DNA of 64,000 bases from Tardiphaga sp. P9-11 (GCF_008329525.1 NZ_NPKQ01000002.1:248001-312000); one strand, 5' to 3'. Numbered from the stretch's first letter, positions 33,332 to 42,897 are shown. The notes: generated from the letters alone by a model not told the origin. Numbers and translations: made by a program.

Positions 33332-33882
33332 GTCGTTACCAAACTTGTCTTTAGAGCGATCTCGGGCGACGGGAAATGCCACGCGCCTGATGTCAGTGTC
33401 GTTGTATCGAGCGTACCCAGATGGGCATTCGCCACTTCGACATAAACAGCGAGACGCCGGGCGTTCTCGATATTCATGCCATAATAGATATTCTTCGACA
33501 GCGCCGCCGCCAGAGGCTCCCTGCCCGCGCCCAGCGCTGCGTCATAGGCGCCTGTCCGGCCATAGAAGGCATCGCCGAATTCCCGCATCTTTTTCGCCAC
33601 CTTCACGTCGCTGGTGCCGAGCTCGCGCAGATTATCGTCCATATCGCTGCAGAACCTGTCGAAAAGCCCCTGCGACAACTCATCCTTCGGGTTCAGCCGG
33701 CGCAGCACCAGCCACAGGTGCAGCAGCAACATATCGAAACGCCCGTTTACCGTATCCGGTGCCCCCAAGTCCCGATAAAACAAGGGTTCTCGCGCCTGCG
33801 CCACGATCATGCCATAGATGGCTTCAATGGTGCCGCGCAACGGCGCCGGGGGCTTTCTGAAGTGACTGAACGGCCAGACCAT
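33328..33882 (-). CDS. Ubiquinol-cytochrome c chaperone family protein
   Basis: The 184-aa product resembles CBP3-type cytochrome bc1 assembly factors: AIYGMIVAQAREPLFYRDLG, MLLLHLWLVLRRL and MREFGDAFYGRTGAYDAAL. In bacteria these proteins help cytochrome b maturation. ATG at 33882 gives the family start. It is coupled to yceD (ATGA overlap), and bamE diverges from it. Confidence 0.9.
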   Translation of the reverse strand: MVWPFSHFRKPPAPLRGTIEAIYGMIVAQAREPLFYRDLGAPDTVNGRFDMLLLHLWLVLRRLNPKDELSQGLFDRFCSDMDDNLRELGTSDVKVAKKMREFGDAFYGRTGAYDAALGAGREPLAAALSKNIYYGMNIENARRLAVYVEVANAHLGTLDTTTLTSGAWHFPSPEIALKTSLVTT

Positions 33883-33989
33883 CTTGGGTTCCTCAGGCGG
33901 GCCCCTCGGGCGCGCGCATGTTGCATTCAGAGGTTCTGCCCGGTACGTCAACGCCTTCCGGGATGCAAGAGGATGGGACCCCCTCCGCT

Positions 33990-34460
33990 ATGACAATTTC
34001 GACCTCCACCAGCGCGAAGGCGCGGCCGACACGTGGCTGGCGCGGCATGCGCGCGGCACTCGCAGTCGCGGCCCTGTGCGTCACGCTGGGCGCCTGCGCC
34101 GAGCAATTCCAGAAGGGCTACATCCTGCCCCCCGGCGCGCTGGAGCAGATTCCGATCGGCGCCAGCCAGGATCAGGTGCTGATCGTGATGGGCACGCCCT
34201 CCACCGTCGCCACGCTATCAGGCGAAGTGTTCTATTACATCTCGCAGCGCGCCGAACGCGCCGTCGCGTTCATGCCGCAGAAGGTCACCGACCAGCGCGT
34301 CATCGCGATCTATTTCGACAAGGACCGCAAGGTGATCCGGCTCGCCAATTACGGTCTGCAGGACGGCAAGATTTTCGACTTCATCAGCCGCACCACGCCG
34401 ACATCCGGCCAGGAGATGAGCTACCTCACGCCGCTGTTCAAGCTGATCAGCTTCCGCTAG
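33990..34460 (+). CDS. bamE: Outer membrane protein assembly factor BamE
   Basis: BamE is a lipoprotein of the Bam complex. The 156-aa product has a lipoprotein signal with lipobox LGAC (Cys36), and the SmpA/OmlA fold: IPIGASQDQVLIVMGTPS and VFYYISQRAERAVAFMP. ATG at 33990 places the lipobox at a suitable depth. A terminator follows at once. Confidence 0.93.
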   Translation: MTISTSTSAKARPTRGWRGMRAALAVAALCVTLGACAEQFQKGYILPPGALEQIPIGASQDQVLIVMGTPSTVATLSGEVFYYISQRAERAVAFMPQKVTDQRVIAIYFDKDRKVIRLANYGLQDGKIFDFISRTTPTSGQEMSYLTPLFKLISFR

Positions 34461-34486
34461 GCGGAACTATCAAATCGCTGAATTGC

Positions 34487-34519
34487 AAAAGCCCCGCAGC
34501 ACACGCTGCGGGGCTTTTT
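34487..34519 (+). terminator. Rho-independent terminator after bamE
   Basis: GCCCCGCAGC pairs with GCTGCGGGGC across ACAC, followed by five T and preceded by AAAA. It ends bamE and could also work in reverse. Confidence 0.9.
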
Positions 34520-34652
34520 GTTGGCGCAGTGTCCGTCAGCGAATCTTGATCGCCCATACGCATCGAATCTTCCGATCTGGCACGTCGCTTGCTCCCTTAC
34601 GCAGCACGCTTCGTGCCCATTTGAGCGAATGCCGATCAGGAGACGACATCTT

Positions 34653-36269
34653 ATGAACCGCCGAGAATTTCTCCATTCCGCCACCGCCGCGACCGTCGTC
34701 GGCGGCTTCGCCGCACTGGCGCCGCTGACGCATGCGCAAGCACAGTCGAAGCAGGAGACGCTGCTGATCATCAGCGAGGGTGGCCCCAACAATCTCGACG
34801 TGCAGGGCGTCGGTACCAATCGCCCCGGCTATGAGGTGTCATGGAATTGCTACGACCGCCTGATGACCTATGCGACCAAAACGTTGCCGGACGGCTCGAC
34901 CTCCTACGACCAGAGCAAGCTCGCCCCCGAACTCGCCGAGACGTGGGAGATCGATGCCACAGGCGTCACCTTCCATCTGCGCAAGGATGCGAGCTTCCAT
35001 GACGGTACGCCGGTCAAGGCCGCCGACGTCAAATGGTCGTTCGACCGCGCCGTTTCGGTCGGCGGATTCCCGACCAGCCAGATGGCCGTCGGCAGCATGC
35101 TCAAGACCGACCAGTTCAAGGCGATTGACGACTACACCTTCCGCATCGACTTCGTGAAGCCGGACGCGCTGACCATGCCGGATATCGCGGTGGTCATTCC
35201 GGCGATCTACAATTCGGCCCTGGTGAAGAAGAACGCCACCGAGAAGGATCCGTGGGGCATGGAGTTCGTGAAGAACAACATGGCCGGCGGCGGCGCCTTC
35301 AAGGTCGAGAAATACACGCCGGGCACCGAGGTCGTTTACATCCGAAACGACGCATGGAAATGCGGCCCGCTGCCGTCGCTGAAGCGCGTGATCTGGCGCA
35401 TGGTGCCGTCGGCCGGCAATCGCCGCGCGCTGATCGAGCGTGGCGACGCGGACGTCTCGTTCGAAGTGCCAGCGAAGGACTATGCAGAGCTGAAGGAGAA
35501 AAAGTTCAATGTCGCCGCCAATCCGATCTCCAACGGCATGTACTGTATCGAGCTGAACGTCACCAAGCCGCCTTTCGACAATGTGAAGGTCCGGCAGGCT
35601 GTGGCCTATGCGGTGCCGTATCAGAAGATCATGGATGCCGCGTTCTTCGGCGCAGCCAAGCCGCTCTATGGCGCCGCCTCCAACAAGGTCAGCAGCACCG
35701 CATGGCCCTGCCCCACCGGCTACACGACCGATCTCGCCAAAGCCAAGGCGCTGCTCGCCGAGGCCGGCATGGCCGACGGGTTCGAGACCGTGATTTCGCT
35801 CGACATCGGCCAGAGCACCATCTCCGAGCCGATCGCCGTGCTGGTTCAGGAGAACCTCGCTGCCATCGGCATCAAGACGCGGATTGACAAGATCCCGGGT
35901 TCGAACTGGCGCGGCGAGATGACCAAGAAGACCATGCCCTTCATGATCAACTTCTTCTCGGGCTGGCTGGATTATCCGGAATATTTCTTCTTCCTCACCT
36001 ATCACGGCCAGAACGCCATCTTTAACACCATGAGCTACCAGAACCCCGCCCTCGACAAGGAGATCGATGCGGCGCGCGCGAGCCATGCCAGTGGCGACAA
36101 ACCGGCCTACGAGACTGCGGTGAAGAAGATGATCGACATCGCCTTCGATGAGGTGCCGCGCATCCCGCTGGTTCAGCCCTATCTCAGCCTCGCGATGCAG
36201 AAAAATATCTCGGGCTACACATACTGGTTTCACCGCCAGCTCGACTACCGCAGCATCAAGAAAGCGTAA
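34653..36269 (+). CDS. ABC transporter substrate-binding protein, family 5
   Basis: The 538-aa protein has a Tat-type signal (NRREFLHSATAATVVGG) and the family 5 pattern: LAETWEIDATGVTFHLRKDA, FHDGTPVKAADVKWSFDRAV and a late RIPLVQPY. It would bind an oligopeptide or similar solute in the periplasm. No permease or ATPase genes are nearby, so its partner is elsewhere. ATG at 34653 gives the signal. Confidence 0.92.
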   Translation: MNRREFLHSATAATVVGGFAALAPLTHAQAQSKQETLLIISEGGPNNLDVQGVGTNRPGYEVSWNCYDRLMTYATKTLPDGSTSYDQSKLAPELAETWEIDATGVTFHLRKDASFHDGTPVKAADVKWSFDRAVSVGGFPTSQMAVGSMLKTDQFKAIDDYTFRIDFVKPDALTMPDIAVVIPAIYNSALVKKNATEKDPWGMEFVKNNMAGGGAFKVEKYTPGTEVVYIRNDAWKCGPLPSLKRVIWRMVPSAGNRRALIERGDADVSFEVPAKDYAELKEKKFNVAANPISNGMYCIELNVTKPPFDNVKVRQAVAYAVPYQKIMDAAFFGAAKPLYGAASNKVSSTAWPCPTGYTTDLAKAKALLAEAGMADGFETVISLDIGQSTISEPIAVLVQENLAAIGIKTRIDKIPGSNWRGEMTKKTMPFMINFFSGWLDYPEYFFFLTYHGQNAIFNTMSYQNPALDKEIDAARASHASGDKPAYETAVKKMIDIAFDEVPRIPLVQPYLSLAMQKNISGYTYWFHRQLDYRSIKKA

Positions 36270-36456
36270 CGTCGCGGAAATCGTAGGGTAGATTACGCTC
36301 TGATGTCCGCCGTCCAGCATGACCCGCCCTGGATCAAAAACCTCGTCAGCGTTTAGTGATTGCTACGAGCCTCACCTCTCTCCTCTGTAGCGAAGCTTTG
36401 CTTCGCGCCGGGAGAGAGGTGAAGGGAACGTGTGCAAACGGCGTTTGCCGGTGCCG

Positions 36457-37323
36457 TCAGAGCGCGGCTGCGACTTCGGCGGCGAAGGCGCGATAGGAAC
36501 GCAGCGGGCGCCCCAGCAGCGCGGTGAGGCGTGCGACGTCGCCGGCCTCGGGCAGCATGCCGTCGGTGACAAAGCGCTCGCCCATCAAGCGCATGTCGAA
36601 AGCCATCCAGCTCGGCATGAACTGCCGGAGATTCTGCTCGAAGCCGGCGGTGTCTTCGCCCGGATAGGCAATCGGGCGGCCGAGAGCCTCGGTCCAGATG
36701 GCGGCGACATCCGCGCCGGTCAGCGTGTCGGGGCCGACCAGGTTGATGCGGTCGAGGGGAAACGGAGCGGCCCGCTCGCGGCGAAGCAGCTCAATGGCCG
36801 CGATCTCGCCAAGGTCGCGCGCGTCGATCATGGCGAGCCCCTTGCTGCCGATCGGCATCGGATAGACGCCGTATCCGGTCACCACGTCTTTGATAGTGAG
36901 ATCGTTCTGCATGAAGTAAGCGGGGCGCAGGATGGTGGCTTTGAGGCCCATCTGCTCGATCATGCGCTCGACGCCGAACTTGCCCGCGAAGTGCGGCACG
37001 TTCACGTAGCGGTCGCTATGGATCACCGACAGATAGACGATCCGCTCGACGCCGGCCTCACGGGCGAGATTGAGCGTGATCAGCGCCTGGGTGAATTCGT
37101 CGGGCACCACGGCGTTGAGCAGGAACAGCGTGGAGACGCCCGACAGCGCAGCCCGCAGCTTGTCGACATCGAGCAGGTCGCCCTGCGCCACCGCGACGCC
37201 AGCCGGAAAGTCGGCCTTGGCGGGATCGCGGACCAGCGCGCGCACATCGGCGCCGCGCCTGGCGAGCTGTTCAACGACTTGGCGGCCGACTGTGCCGGTT
37301 GCGCCGGTAACGAGGATGGTCAT
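36457..37323 (-). CDS. NmrA-like NAD(P)-binding reductase
   Basis: The 288-aa protein begins MTILVTGATGTVGRQVVEQL, the glycine-rich NAD(P) site of atypical short-chain dehydrogenases. RIVYLSVIHSD and KFGVERMIEQMGLKATILRP are typical of NmrA-like or NAD(P)H-azoreductase-type proteins. It is divergent from the LysR gene at 37429, which probably regulates it. The substrate is unknown. Confidence 0.88.
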   Translation of the reverse strand: MTILVTGATGTVGRQVVEQLARRGADVRALVRDPAKADFPAGVAVAQGDLLDVDKLRAALSGVSTLFLLNAVVPDEFTQALITLNLAREAGVERIVYLSVIHSDRYVNVPHFAGKFGVERMIEQMGLKATILRPAYFMQNDLTIKDVVTGYGVYPMPIGSKGLAMIDARDLGEIAAIELLRRERAAPFPLDRINLVGPDTLTGADVAAIWTEALGRPIAYPGEDTAGFEQNLRQFMPSWMAFDMRLMGERFVTDGMLPEAGDVARLTALLGRPLRSYRAFAAEVAAAL

Positions 37324-37428
37324 GGGGATCACTCCGGTTGGGGGTCAAAAGACACTCCAAAAATGATGATCCGCATTCGAACCGGTAGATGCTATATCTG
37401 GACAGACTGTCCCACTAGCGGAACACAC

Positions 37429-38334
37429 ATGGATCTGCTCGCCCTCGCCGATTTCAATCTCGTCGCCCGGCACGGTGGGTTTGGCCGCGCCGCGCGCGCG
37501 ACCGGGCGCCCCAAGGCGACCTTGTCGCGCCGCGTCACCGAACTGGAGGCCACCCTTGAGCTGCGCCTGTTCGAGCGCGGGGCGCGCGTGCTGAAGCTCA
37601 CCGAGGAAGGACGGGCGCTGTTCGAGCGAACCGGGGCATTGCTCACCGAGCTCGACGAGACGGCGGCAGCCATCGCGTCGGGCGCGGAAAGACCGCGCGG
37701 CCCACTGCGGATCAGCGCGCCCATGCTGTTCTCACAAACCGCAATGGGCAGGCTGGCGGCCGGGTTCGCGCTGAAATATCCGGAGGTCCGGCTCGAGATC
37801 ACGATGGAAGACCGGACCGTCGACATGGTCGAGGAGGGTTATGACCTGGTCATCCGCGTCAATCCAGATCCGGACATCAGCCTCGTCGGACGGATATTTC
37901 TGCGCGACCGGTTGCTCGTCGTCGCTAACCCGGGTCTCGCAAGACCCGATCTCGCAACGCCGGATCACGCCGCCGTTCCGGCGGTGGGACGCGGATCGGG
38001 CGACCGATCGGCAATCTGGAATGTCGTAGGGCCGGGCGGCAAATCACGCATCGCGGTTGATCAGGTGTTGCGGCTCCCATCGCTGCTCATGGTCCGTGAT
38101 GCTGTCCGCGCCGGGATCGGCGCCGGGCGGCTGCCGCTATCACTCGTCAGTCACGATCTGGCGGCCGGCACGCTGGTGCAGTGGGGCGATGTCGACGGGC
38201 CGGATGTTGCGCTATGGGCGCTCTATCCGTCCCGGCGGCTGCTGAGCGCGCGCGTCTCCGCCTTTCTCGACTACTTGCAGGATGCCTTTCCGAAGGGGAC
38301 AGCCGACGAACTGGCGGCCTATATCGGGGCCTGA
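37429..38334 (+). CDS. LysR family transcriptional regulator
   Basis: The 301-aa protein has the N-terminal HTH (FNLVARHGGFGRAARATGRP and ATLSRRVTELE) and a substrate-binding domain (PLRISAPMLFSQTAMGRLAA onwards). It is divergent from the NmrA-like reductase with about 105 bases between them, the usual set-up for a LysR gene and its target. Confidence 0.93.
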   Translation: MDLLALADFNLVARHGGFGRAARATGRPKATLSRRVTELEATLELRLFERGARVLKLTEEGRALFERTGALLTELDETAAAIASGAERPRGPLRISAPMLFSQTAMGRLAAGFALKYPEVRLEITMEDRTVDMVEEGYDLVIRVNPDPDISLVGRIFLRDRLLVVANPGLARPDLATPDHAAVPAVGRGSGDRSAIWNVVGPGGKSRIAVDQVLRLPSLLMVRDAVRAGIGAGRLPLSLVSHDLAAGTLVQWGDVDGPDVALWALYPSRRLLSARVSAFLDYLQDAFPKGTADELAAYIGA

Positions 38335-38403
38335 GGCCCCAGGTGGGTCACGAATATAGGGCGGATGAGCGATGCGTCGTCCGCCCCGCTGACGACCCGA
38401 TTG

Positions 38404-38438
38404 CAAAAGCCCCGCGGCACTCGCCACGGGGCTTTTTT
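38404..38438 (+). terminator. Rho-independent terminator after LysR gene
   Basis: AGCCCCG...GGC pairs with GCC...CGGGGCT around ACTC, with AAAA before and six T after the stem. One internal mismatch is present. Confidence 0.85.
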
Positions 38439-38545
38439 CCCACTTCCACAAGGTGCATCACAAGGTCGGCTTGTCCGGAGCGGCGCGTCTGATTACGGTT
38501 TCGACAACATCAAAACCAAAACGACACCATCGAGGGGAAGAAACC

Positions 38546-39550
38546 ATGACCAGACTCATCACCCGCCGCAGCGTGCTGACCGGCGCGGCCGCGATCACCA
38601 GCGCCGCGATCCTGCCGCGCGCCAGCCTCGGCGCCGGCGAATGGAAGCCCACTGAGACCGTCCGCGTCATCGTGCCCGCCGCAGCCGGCGGCTCCACCGA
38701 CGTGATGGGCCGTATGCTCGCCGCGCATCTACAGCCGGTGTGGGGCCAGTCGGTGGTGGTGGAAAATCGCTCAGGCGGCGGCGGCACCATCGGCACCGCC
38801 GAAGTCGCGCGCCTCAAGGGCGATGGCCACACCATCCTGGTCGGCAATCCCGGCCCCAACGCCATCGCCTACAGCATCTTCAAGAACTTGACCTACAAGA
38901 GCGATCAGTTGCAGGCGGTCTCCAACATGATCAAGATTCCGAACATCGTCTGCGCGCATCCAAGCGTGCCGATCAAGACGATCCCGGAACTGATCGCCTA
39001 TATCAAGGCCAATCCGGATAAGCTGAACTATGGCTCGTCGGGCGTCGGCCAGAGCCCGCATCTCACCGGCGCATGGTGGCTCCAGCTCACCGGATTGAAG
39101 ATGCAGCACGTCCCATTCCGCGGCGCGGGCCCTGCGCTGCAGGCGGCCCTCGCTGGCGACATCCAGATCCTGTTCGACAATCTCTATCCGTCGCTGCCGC
39201 AGGTGCTTGACGGCAAACTCACCGGCCTCGCCGTCACCACGCAGCAGCGCAACGCGCAGGCGCCAAACGTCCCGGCAATGCGCGAGACCGCGCCCGAGCT
39301 GGAGAAGTTCGACGTCGCGTCATGGTTCGGCGTATTCTATCCGAAGAACACACCTACCGAAGCCGTGACCTCGCTCAATGAGCAGATCAAGGTTCTGCTC
39401 GGTACCGATGCGACCAAGAAGACCATCGCCGCCATGGGCGCCGTGTCAGACTACGGCACGCCCCAGCAGTACCAGACCTTCGTCGAGGCTGAGACGGCCA
39501 AGTTCAAGACCATCATCGACAAGGAAGGACTGCAGATGGAGGTGAAGTGA
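38546..39550 (+). CDS. Bug/TctC family tripartite solute-binding protein
   Basis: The 334-aa product has an N-terminal signal (TRRSVLTGAAAITSAAIL) and the Bug pattern: VRVIVPAAAGGSTDVMGRML, VVENRSGGGGTIGTAEVAR and LNYGSSGVGQSPHLTGAWW. Such proteins bind carboxylates for TctAB-type transport. No TctA or TctB lies nearby. ATG at 38546 has a GGGGAAG site upstream. Confidence 0.92.
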   Translation: MTRLITRRSVLTGAAAITSAAILPRASLGAGEWKPTETVRVIVPAAAGGSTDVMGRMLAAHLQPVWGQSVVVENRSGGGGTIGTAEVARLKGDGHTILVGNPGPNAIAYSIFKNLTYKSDQLQAVSNMIKIPNIVCAHPSVPIKTIPELIAYIKANPDKLNYGSSGVGQSPHLTGAWWLQLTGLKMQHVPFRGAGPALQAALAGDIQILFDNLYPSLPQVLDGKLTGLAVTTQQRNAQAPNVPAMRETAPELEKFDVASWFGVFYPKNTPTEAVTSLNEQIKVLLGTDATKKTIAAMGAVSDYGTPQQYQTFVEAETAKFKTIIDKEGLQMEVK

Positions 39551-39588
39551 GGCGCGCCTCACCTCGCTCCATGTGAGTGATCTGAGCG

Positions 39589-39619
39589 AAAACCCCGCGG
39601 TTCACACCGCGGGGTTTTT
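39589..39619. terminator. Bidirectional terminator
   Basis: AACCCCGCGG and CCGCGGGGTT form a perfect stem around TTCACA, with A runs on one side and T runs on the other. It lies between two convergent genes. Confidence 0.88.
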
Positions 39620-39624
39620 CCGTC

Positions 39625-39867
39625 TTACTTCTCTTCTTCCATGGCAAAGGCGACGTCGCCATTGGCTGACAGCCGCACCTTGTCGCCCTCCACTTCGGCG
39701 ACCAGACCGCCATCGATAAAGTGATGATGACCCTTGTGGCTGCCCTCGCCGCTATCCTTCTTGGTCAGCTTGATGCGATTACCCTCGACCTTGTCGACAG
39801 TGCCGACATGGACGCCGTCGGCGCCAATCACTTCCATATGTTCCCGAATTTTACTGAGCGCGCTCAT
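39625..39867 (-). CDS. DUF2171 family protein
   Basis: The 80-aa product has the DUF2171 pattern: VIGADGVHVGTVDKVEGNRI, then KLTKKDS and HHFIDGGLVAEVEGDKVRLS. It is a small beta-barrel of the PRC-like group. The function is unknown. ATG at 39867 gives the family start. Confidence 0.88.
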   Translation of the reverse strand: MSALSKIREHMEVIGADGVHVGTVDKVEGNRIKLTKKDSGEGSHKGHHHFIDGGLVAEVEGDKVRLSANGDVAFAMEEEK

Positions 39868-39950
39868 GTCATGTCCTTCCGATGTGGGGAACACTAAACG
39901 TGCGGCTGCCCGATAGGTTCAATCGCAAGACGACGAGATCAGCGACCCGG

Positions 39951-40106
39951 TCATGCGCCCTTGTTAATCTTCTTGATCTTGGCGTCCTGCGCCTCGATCG
40001 CCAGCGTCAATTCCATGATCGCCTTGGACAGCAGCTCGGTGGCTTCCTTCTGATCCTGCGACTTGGCGGCGCGTAGCGCATAGTTCTTGGCGGATGACAG
40101 CGACAT
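39951..40106 (-). CDS. Small helical protein, 51 aa
   Basis: The product (MSLSSAKNYALRAAKSQDQK then a helix ELLSKAIMELTLAIEAQDAK) is a short helical protein I recall as widespread in Bradyrhizobium. ATG at 40106 was chosen. It lies behind the NAT gene on the same strand. No function known. Confidence 0.7.
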   Translation of the reverse strand: MSLSSAKNYALRAAKSQDQKEATELLSKAIMELTLAIEAQDAKIKKINKGA

Positions 40107-40193
40107 TTGACGGCCCTCGTGATAATCTCGAGGCGAATTAGCCGAACGCGTCATTCGCCGCAACCGGGGCGGAATGGTGGGATTTCGCTGCGG

Positions 40194-41027
40194 TCAACGG
40201 AGCTCCGCGTTTGCGGTGATGACCGCGAATATCTCGTCAGCGGAGGCCGGCGGCGTGACACCGAAGGTCTCTTCGAGAACCTGCTGCAACTCCGCAGCGC
40301 TGCCGAGCACGCGCTCAGACACCGGTTCGCCGCCAGATCCCTCCGTGATCAGGTGGCGATTGACCAGTTTATGACGCCGGTCGCTGCTGACGCGCTCCAT
40401 CACCAGCGTCGAGGTGAAGGGCACGAAGGGACTGGTCGATGTGTACCAGTTGCCGAGTTCGTAATCCGATGGAAGCTGAGGCGCGAGGTCAAACACATAC
40501 ATCGTGCGCCAGCTGTCCGCCCGCTTCGCACTCAGCGACAACAGGCCATCGGCTTCGGTCAGCCGATAGGTCCCCATCGCCGTTTGCTGCTCGGTACCCG
40601 TGAAGAGCCGCAGAGGTGCATCGAGCACGCAGGCGCCAAAGCCAACATCGGCGAGATACGGCCCGTCCGGAAGATCGACCTTCAGGATCATGTGCGTCCT
40701 GGGCCCCAGCGGACTGTCCGGCGGCGCATTCCATCGCACCCGCCCGCCCAAGCCTGTGACCTTGAAACCGATCGCAGTGAGCGCAGCCCGCAGCATCCCG
40801 TTCAGCTCATAGCAATAGCCTCCGCGCCGGCCGTCGATGAGTTTGTGCTGCAATGACGCCATATCCAGCTTGACCGGAAGACCCAGCAACGGATTGAGGC
40901 CTTCGAACGGAAGCGCATCGACCTGCGCCGCGTGAATGGCTCTCAGGGTAGCCAGATCCGGCGCAACCGGTCCGTCAAAGCCGATCCGCGCGAGATAGCG
41001 ATCCAGCCGAAAAACATCCGTCATCAT
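40194..41027 (-). CDS. nat: Arylamine N-acetyltransferase
   Basis: NAT transfers acetyl groups from acetyl-CoA to arylamines or hydrazines. The 277-aa protein has the full triad: Cys72 (RRGGYCYELN), His112 (PRTHMIL) and Asp127 (LADVGFG). ATG at 41027 was chosen; a second ATG follows directly. The length is normal. Confidence 0.94.
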   Translation of the reverse strand: MMTDVFRLDRYLARIGFDGPVAPDLATLRAIHAAQVDALPFEGLNPLLGLPVKLDMASLQHKLIDGRRGGYCYELNGMLRAALTAIGFKVTGLGGRVRWNAPPDSPLGPRTHMILKVDLPDGPYLADVGFGACVLDAPLRLFTGTEQQTAMGTYRLTEADGLLSLSAKRADSWRTMYVFDLAPQLPSDYELGNWYTSTSPFVPFTSTLVMERVSSDRRHKLVNRHLITEGSGGEPVSERVLGSAAELQQVLEETFGVTPPASADEIFAVITANAELR

Positions 41028-41144
41028 TTCTGCCTCTTCATCATCTCGCCCCTGACATAGCCCATCCGACAGCAGCGGGCGACAATGTACCGCCCGAGCT
41101 GTCATTCCGGGGCGCGGCCGGCACTGGCCGGACGCAAACCTCAG

Positions 41145-41162
41145 CCACTCCAATTGGAGTGG
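41145..41162. repeat. Perfect 18-bp palindrome
   Basis: CCACTCCAATTGGAGTGG reads the same on both strands. It lies upstream of the NAT gene, about 120 bases from its start, and may be an operator or part of a repeat. Confidence 0.55.
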
Positions 41163-41874
41163 CGGGGAATGAAAGCTTGGGCACCCAAACATTTTTTCCT
41201 ATCTTCTAGTTGACAGTATCCCCATATGGATTATGTTCCTTCCGTCCTGCCCCACCGAGAGGGGTGATCGCGATCGTCACGTTCGCGGGGTGGGATGCGG
41301 TGGACGCCGGAGATGCGGCGTCACGGGAGATGTGGGTGACGGCTGTCTTGCGGCAGGCCGAATCGTCTGTGGTCAGGATACCACTGGGACAGGCGGCACG
41401 GTTTGTCTTGAGATGGAAGAAACCTGCAGATCACGTGACGGACGACCAAGTCAAAACGCGTTCGGCTTACTCGCTTGAGGCACCCTGTCCCTTCGCCTTG
41501 GGACTGTAATTTTGGTGATGGAATCGTTCGACAGAACCGTTCGCCATGGCAAAGCGCAAGCAACCGAAAAAACACCGCATGCGGAACGCTGGGCACTTGC
41601 CCTGCGCCTCCGAAAGTCCTGATGCATAACCTTGCGGAAGACCGCATCGGCATCAGGCCCAAGGGTGCAACGGGCACCCGGCGTTCCGCACGCCCTCTCA
41701 CAGGGGGCGGGAATGCAAACCACGACGGCGCCCCCGCGCCGTAAATAATGGGGGCGATGACGCATGTCTGAAGCACCGTGGCTGTTTGACAGTTGAATCT
41801 GCGATGGCGCGACGGCGCCATCCCCGGCGCATGCCGCGTATCCACGCCTTGACGCAAGCGAAGGAAGGCGTGGA

Positions 41875-41920
41875 TGGCCGGAACATCTAGCGAAGCTCGC
41901 TTCGCTAGATGTTCCGGCCA
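41875..41920. repeat. Long perfect inverted repeat
   Basis: Two 22-bp arms (41875-41896 and 41899-41920) are exact reverse complements around a two-base centre. It ends 14 bases from the stop of the MaoC-like gene. No T run follows, so it may be a repetitive extragenic palindrome instead of a plain terminator. Confidence 0.8.
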
Positions 41921-41933
41921 TGACGAGCCTCGC

Positions 41934-42734
41934 TTACGCCGCCACGACCTCGCGCGGCTGAGTGATCGCGATATGCTGGCAATGCGCGACGGGTGTTGTG
42001 CCATTGGCCACGATGAGCGCATCGAGCTCGACGAAGCGATGCCCCTTTTTCTCGTAATTGGCGGTCACCCGCGCGCGCGCAATCAATTCGTCATCGGTGT
42101 TCGCGGTCGCCAGCAGCTGCATCCTGCTGCCGACGTGAATCCACGGCCCGAGCAGTGCATTGTCCACCAGCACCTTGTTCATGATCCGCTGCAGCACGCC
42201 GGGATGCACGATCCCCTCGCGCAGATACCGATCGTCGGCCTCGCGAACCTCACCCAGATATTCGGCAAGTCCATCTTCCGGCCAGACCCGCGGCGCGGTG
42301 CCGAGCCACTTGTCCAGCGCATAGGATTCGGCATTGACGGGGAGCCGCGCGGCGACCGCCGCCGTGTCCGGAAAGTCCTGCAGCAACGGCACCACCGGGA
42401 AGGCCGTCAGCGACGCCGTGCCGGTCGCACGAATCTCACCGCCGCCCTCAACACTCAGCGCGAGCCCCTCGCCGGCTTCCTCGGCGATCACCTCGACGGT
42501 CTCGCCGTCATAGACCGGCTTGGTGAATCGGGCCTCGATCAGGCCCCGTTCGAGGAAATCCCGGCCCCAATGCTGGACCGGCGGGTGGATCATATAGGCC
42601 AGCACGTCGACGCCGGGCACCAGACCGCCGCTGAAGCCGAATTTTCGGGCAACAGAATCGTCATGCATCTTGTTTTCGGACTGTTTGGCCGTGTTAAAGG
42701 CCTCGACACGGTATGGTTCGAGCCGCTTTGTCAT
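41934..42734 (-). CDS. MaoC-like hot-dog fold protein
   Basis: The 266-aa protein has two hot-dog segments: FSGGLVPGVDVLAYMIHPPV with a following ERGLIEARFTKPVYDGETVE, and a later THYEKKGHRFVELDA-type segment (NYEKKGHRFVEL). Such proteins hydrate enoyl-CoA or act as thioesterases. The substrate is not evident. ATG at 42734 was chosen. Confidence 0.8.
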   Translation of the reverse strand: MTKRLEPYRVEAFNTAKQSENKMHDDSVARKFGFSGGLVPGVDVLAYMIHPPVQHWGRDFLERGLIEARFTKPVYDGETVEVIAEEAGEGLALSVEGGGEIRATGTASLTAFPVVPLLQDFPDTAAVAARLPVNAESYALDKWLGTAPRVWPEDGLAEYLGEVREADDRYLREGIVHPGVLQRIMNKVLVDNALLGPWIHVGSRMQLLATANTDDELIARARVTANYEKKGHRFVELDALIVANGTTPVAHCQHIAITQPREVVAA

Positions 42735-42897
42735 GATTCCTCCCGAAAACTGCGCGAAATTGAGTGTTCGCATTGGCGGGAGATGATACCCGTCACCATG
42801 TTCGAGGCAAGGCGACCGGCGGGGAACTGTCCCGCGTCAGCGCCGCATCGCCCACCCGCAAATGACTGCCTTTTTCCGGAACTTCGATCCCTTGAGC

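Larger units (their letters stand above)
41028..41933. repeat. Gene-poor repeat region, 900 bp
   Basis: No supported gene. It contains a perfect palindrome at 41145-41162, a GTCATTCCGGGGC-type intergenic motif, and a long perfect inverted repeat at 41875-41920. The middle part (41.25-41.85 kb) looks like a dispersed repeat that I recall from Bradyrhizobium and Rhodopseudomonas genomes; frames on both strands there look like chance. This recall was not checked. Confidence 0.5.

Noticed and set aside
34839-36320. Minus-strand frame of 493 aa opposite the family 5 binding protein
   Set aside because: Antisense shadow; the plus-strand protein has a signal peptide and clear family motifs.
36430-37428. 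N-terminal extension of the LysR gene to 634 aa
   Set aside because: The extension is an antisense reading of the NmrA-like gene; the HTH begins at ATG 37429.
37324-37428. Specific LysR binding site between the divergent genes
   Set aside because: No convincing T-N11-A dyad could be singled out by eye.
41451-42022. Minus-strand frames of 156-233 aa in the repeat region
   Set aside because: They cross the inverted repeat, lack ribosome binding sites and resemble chance frames in a dispersed repeat.
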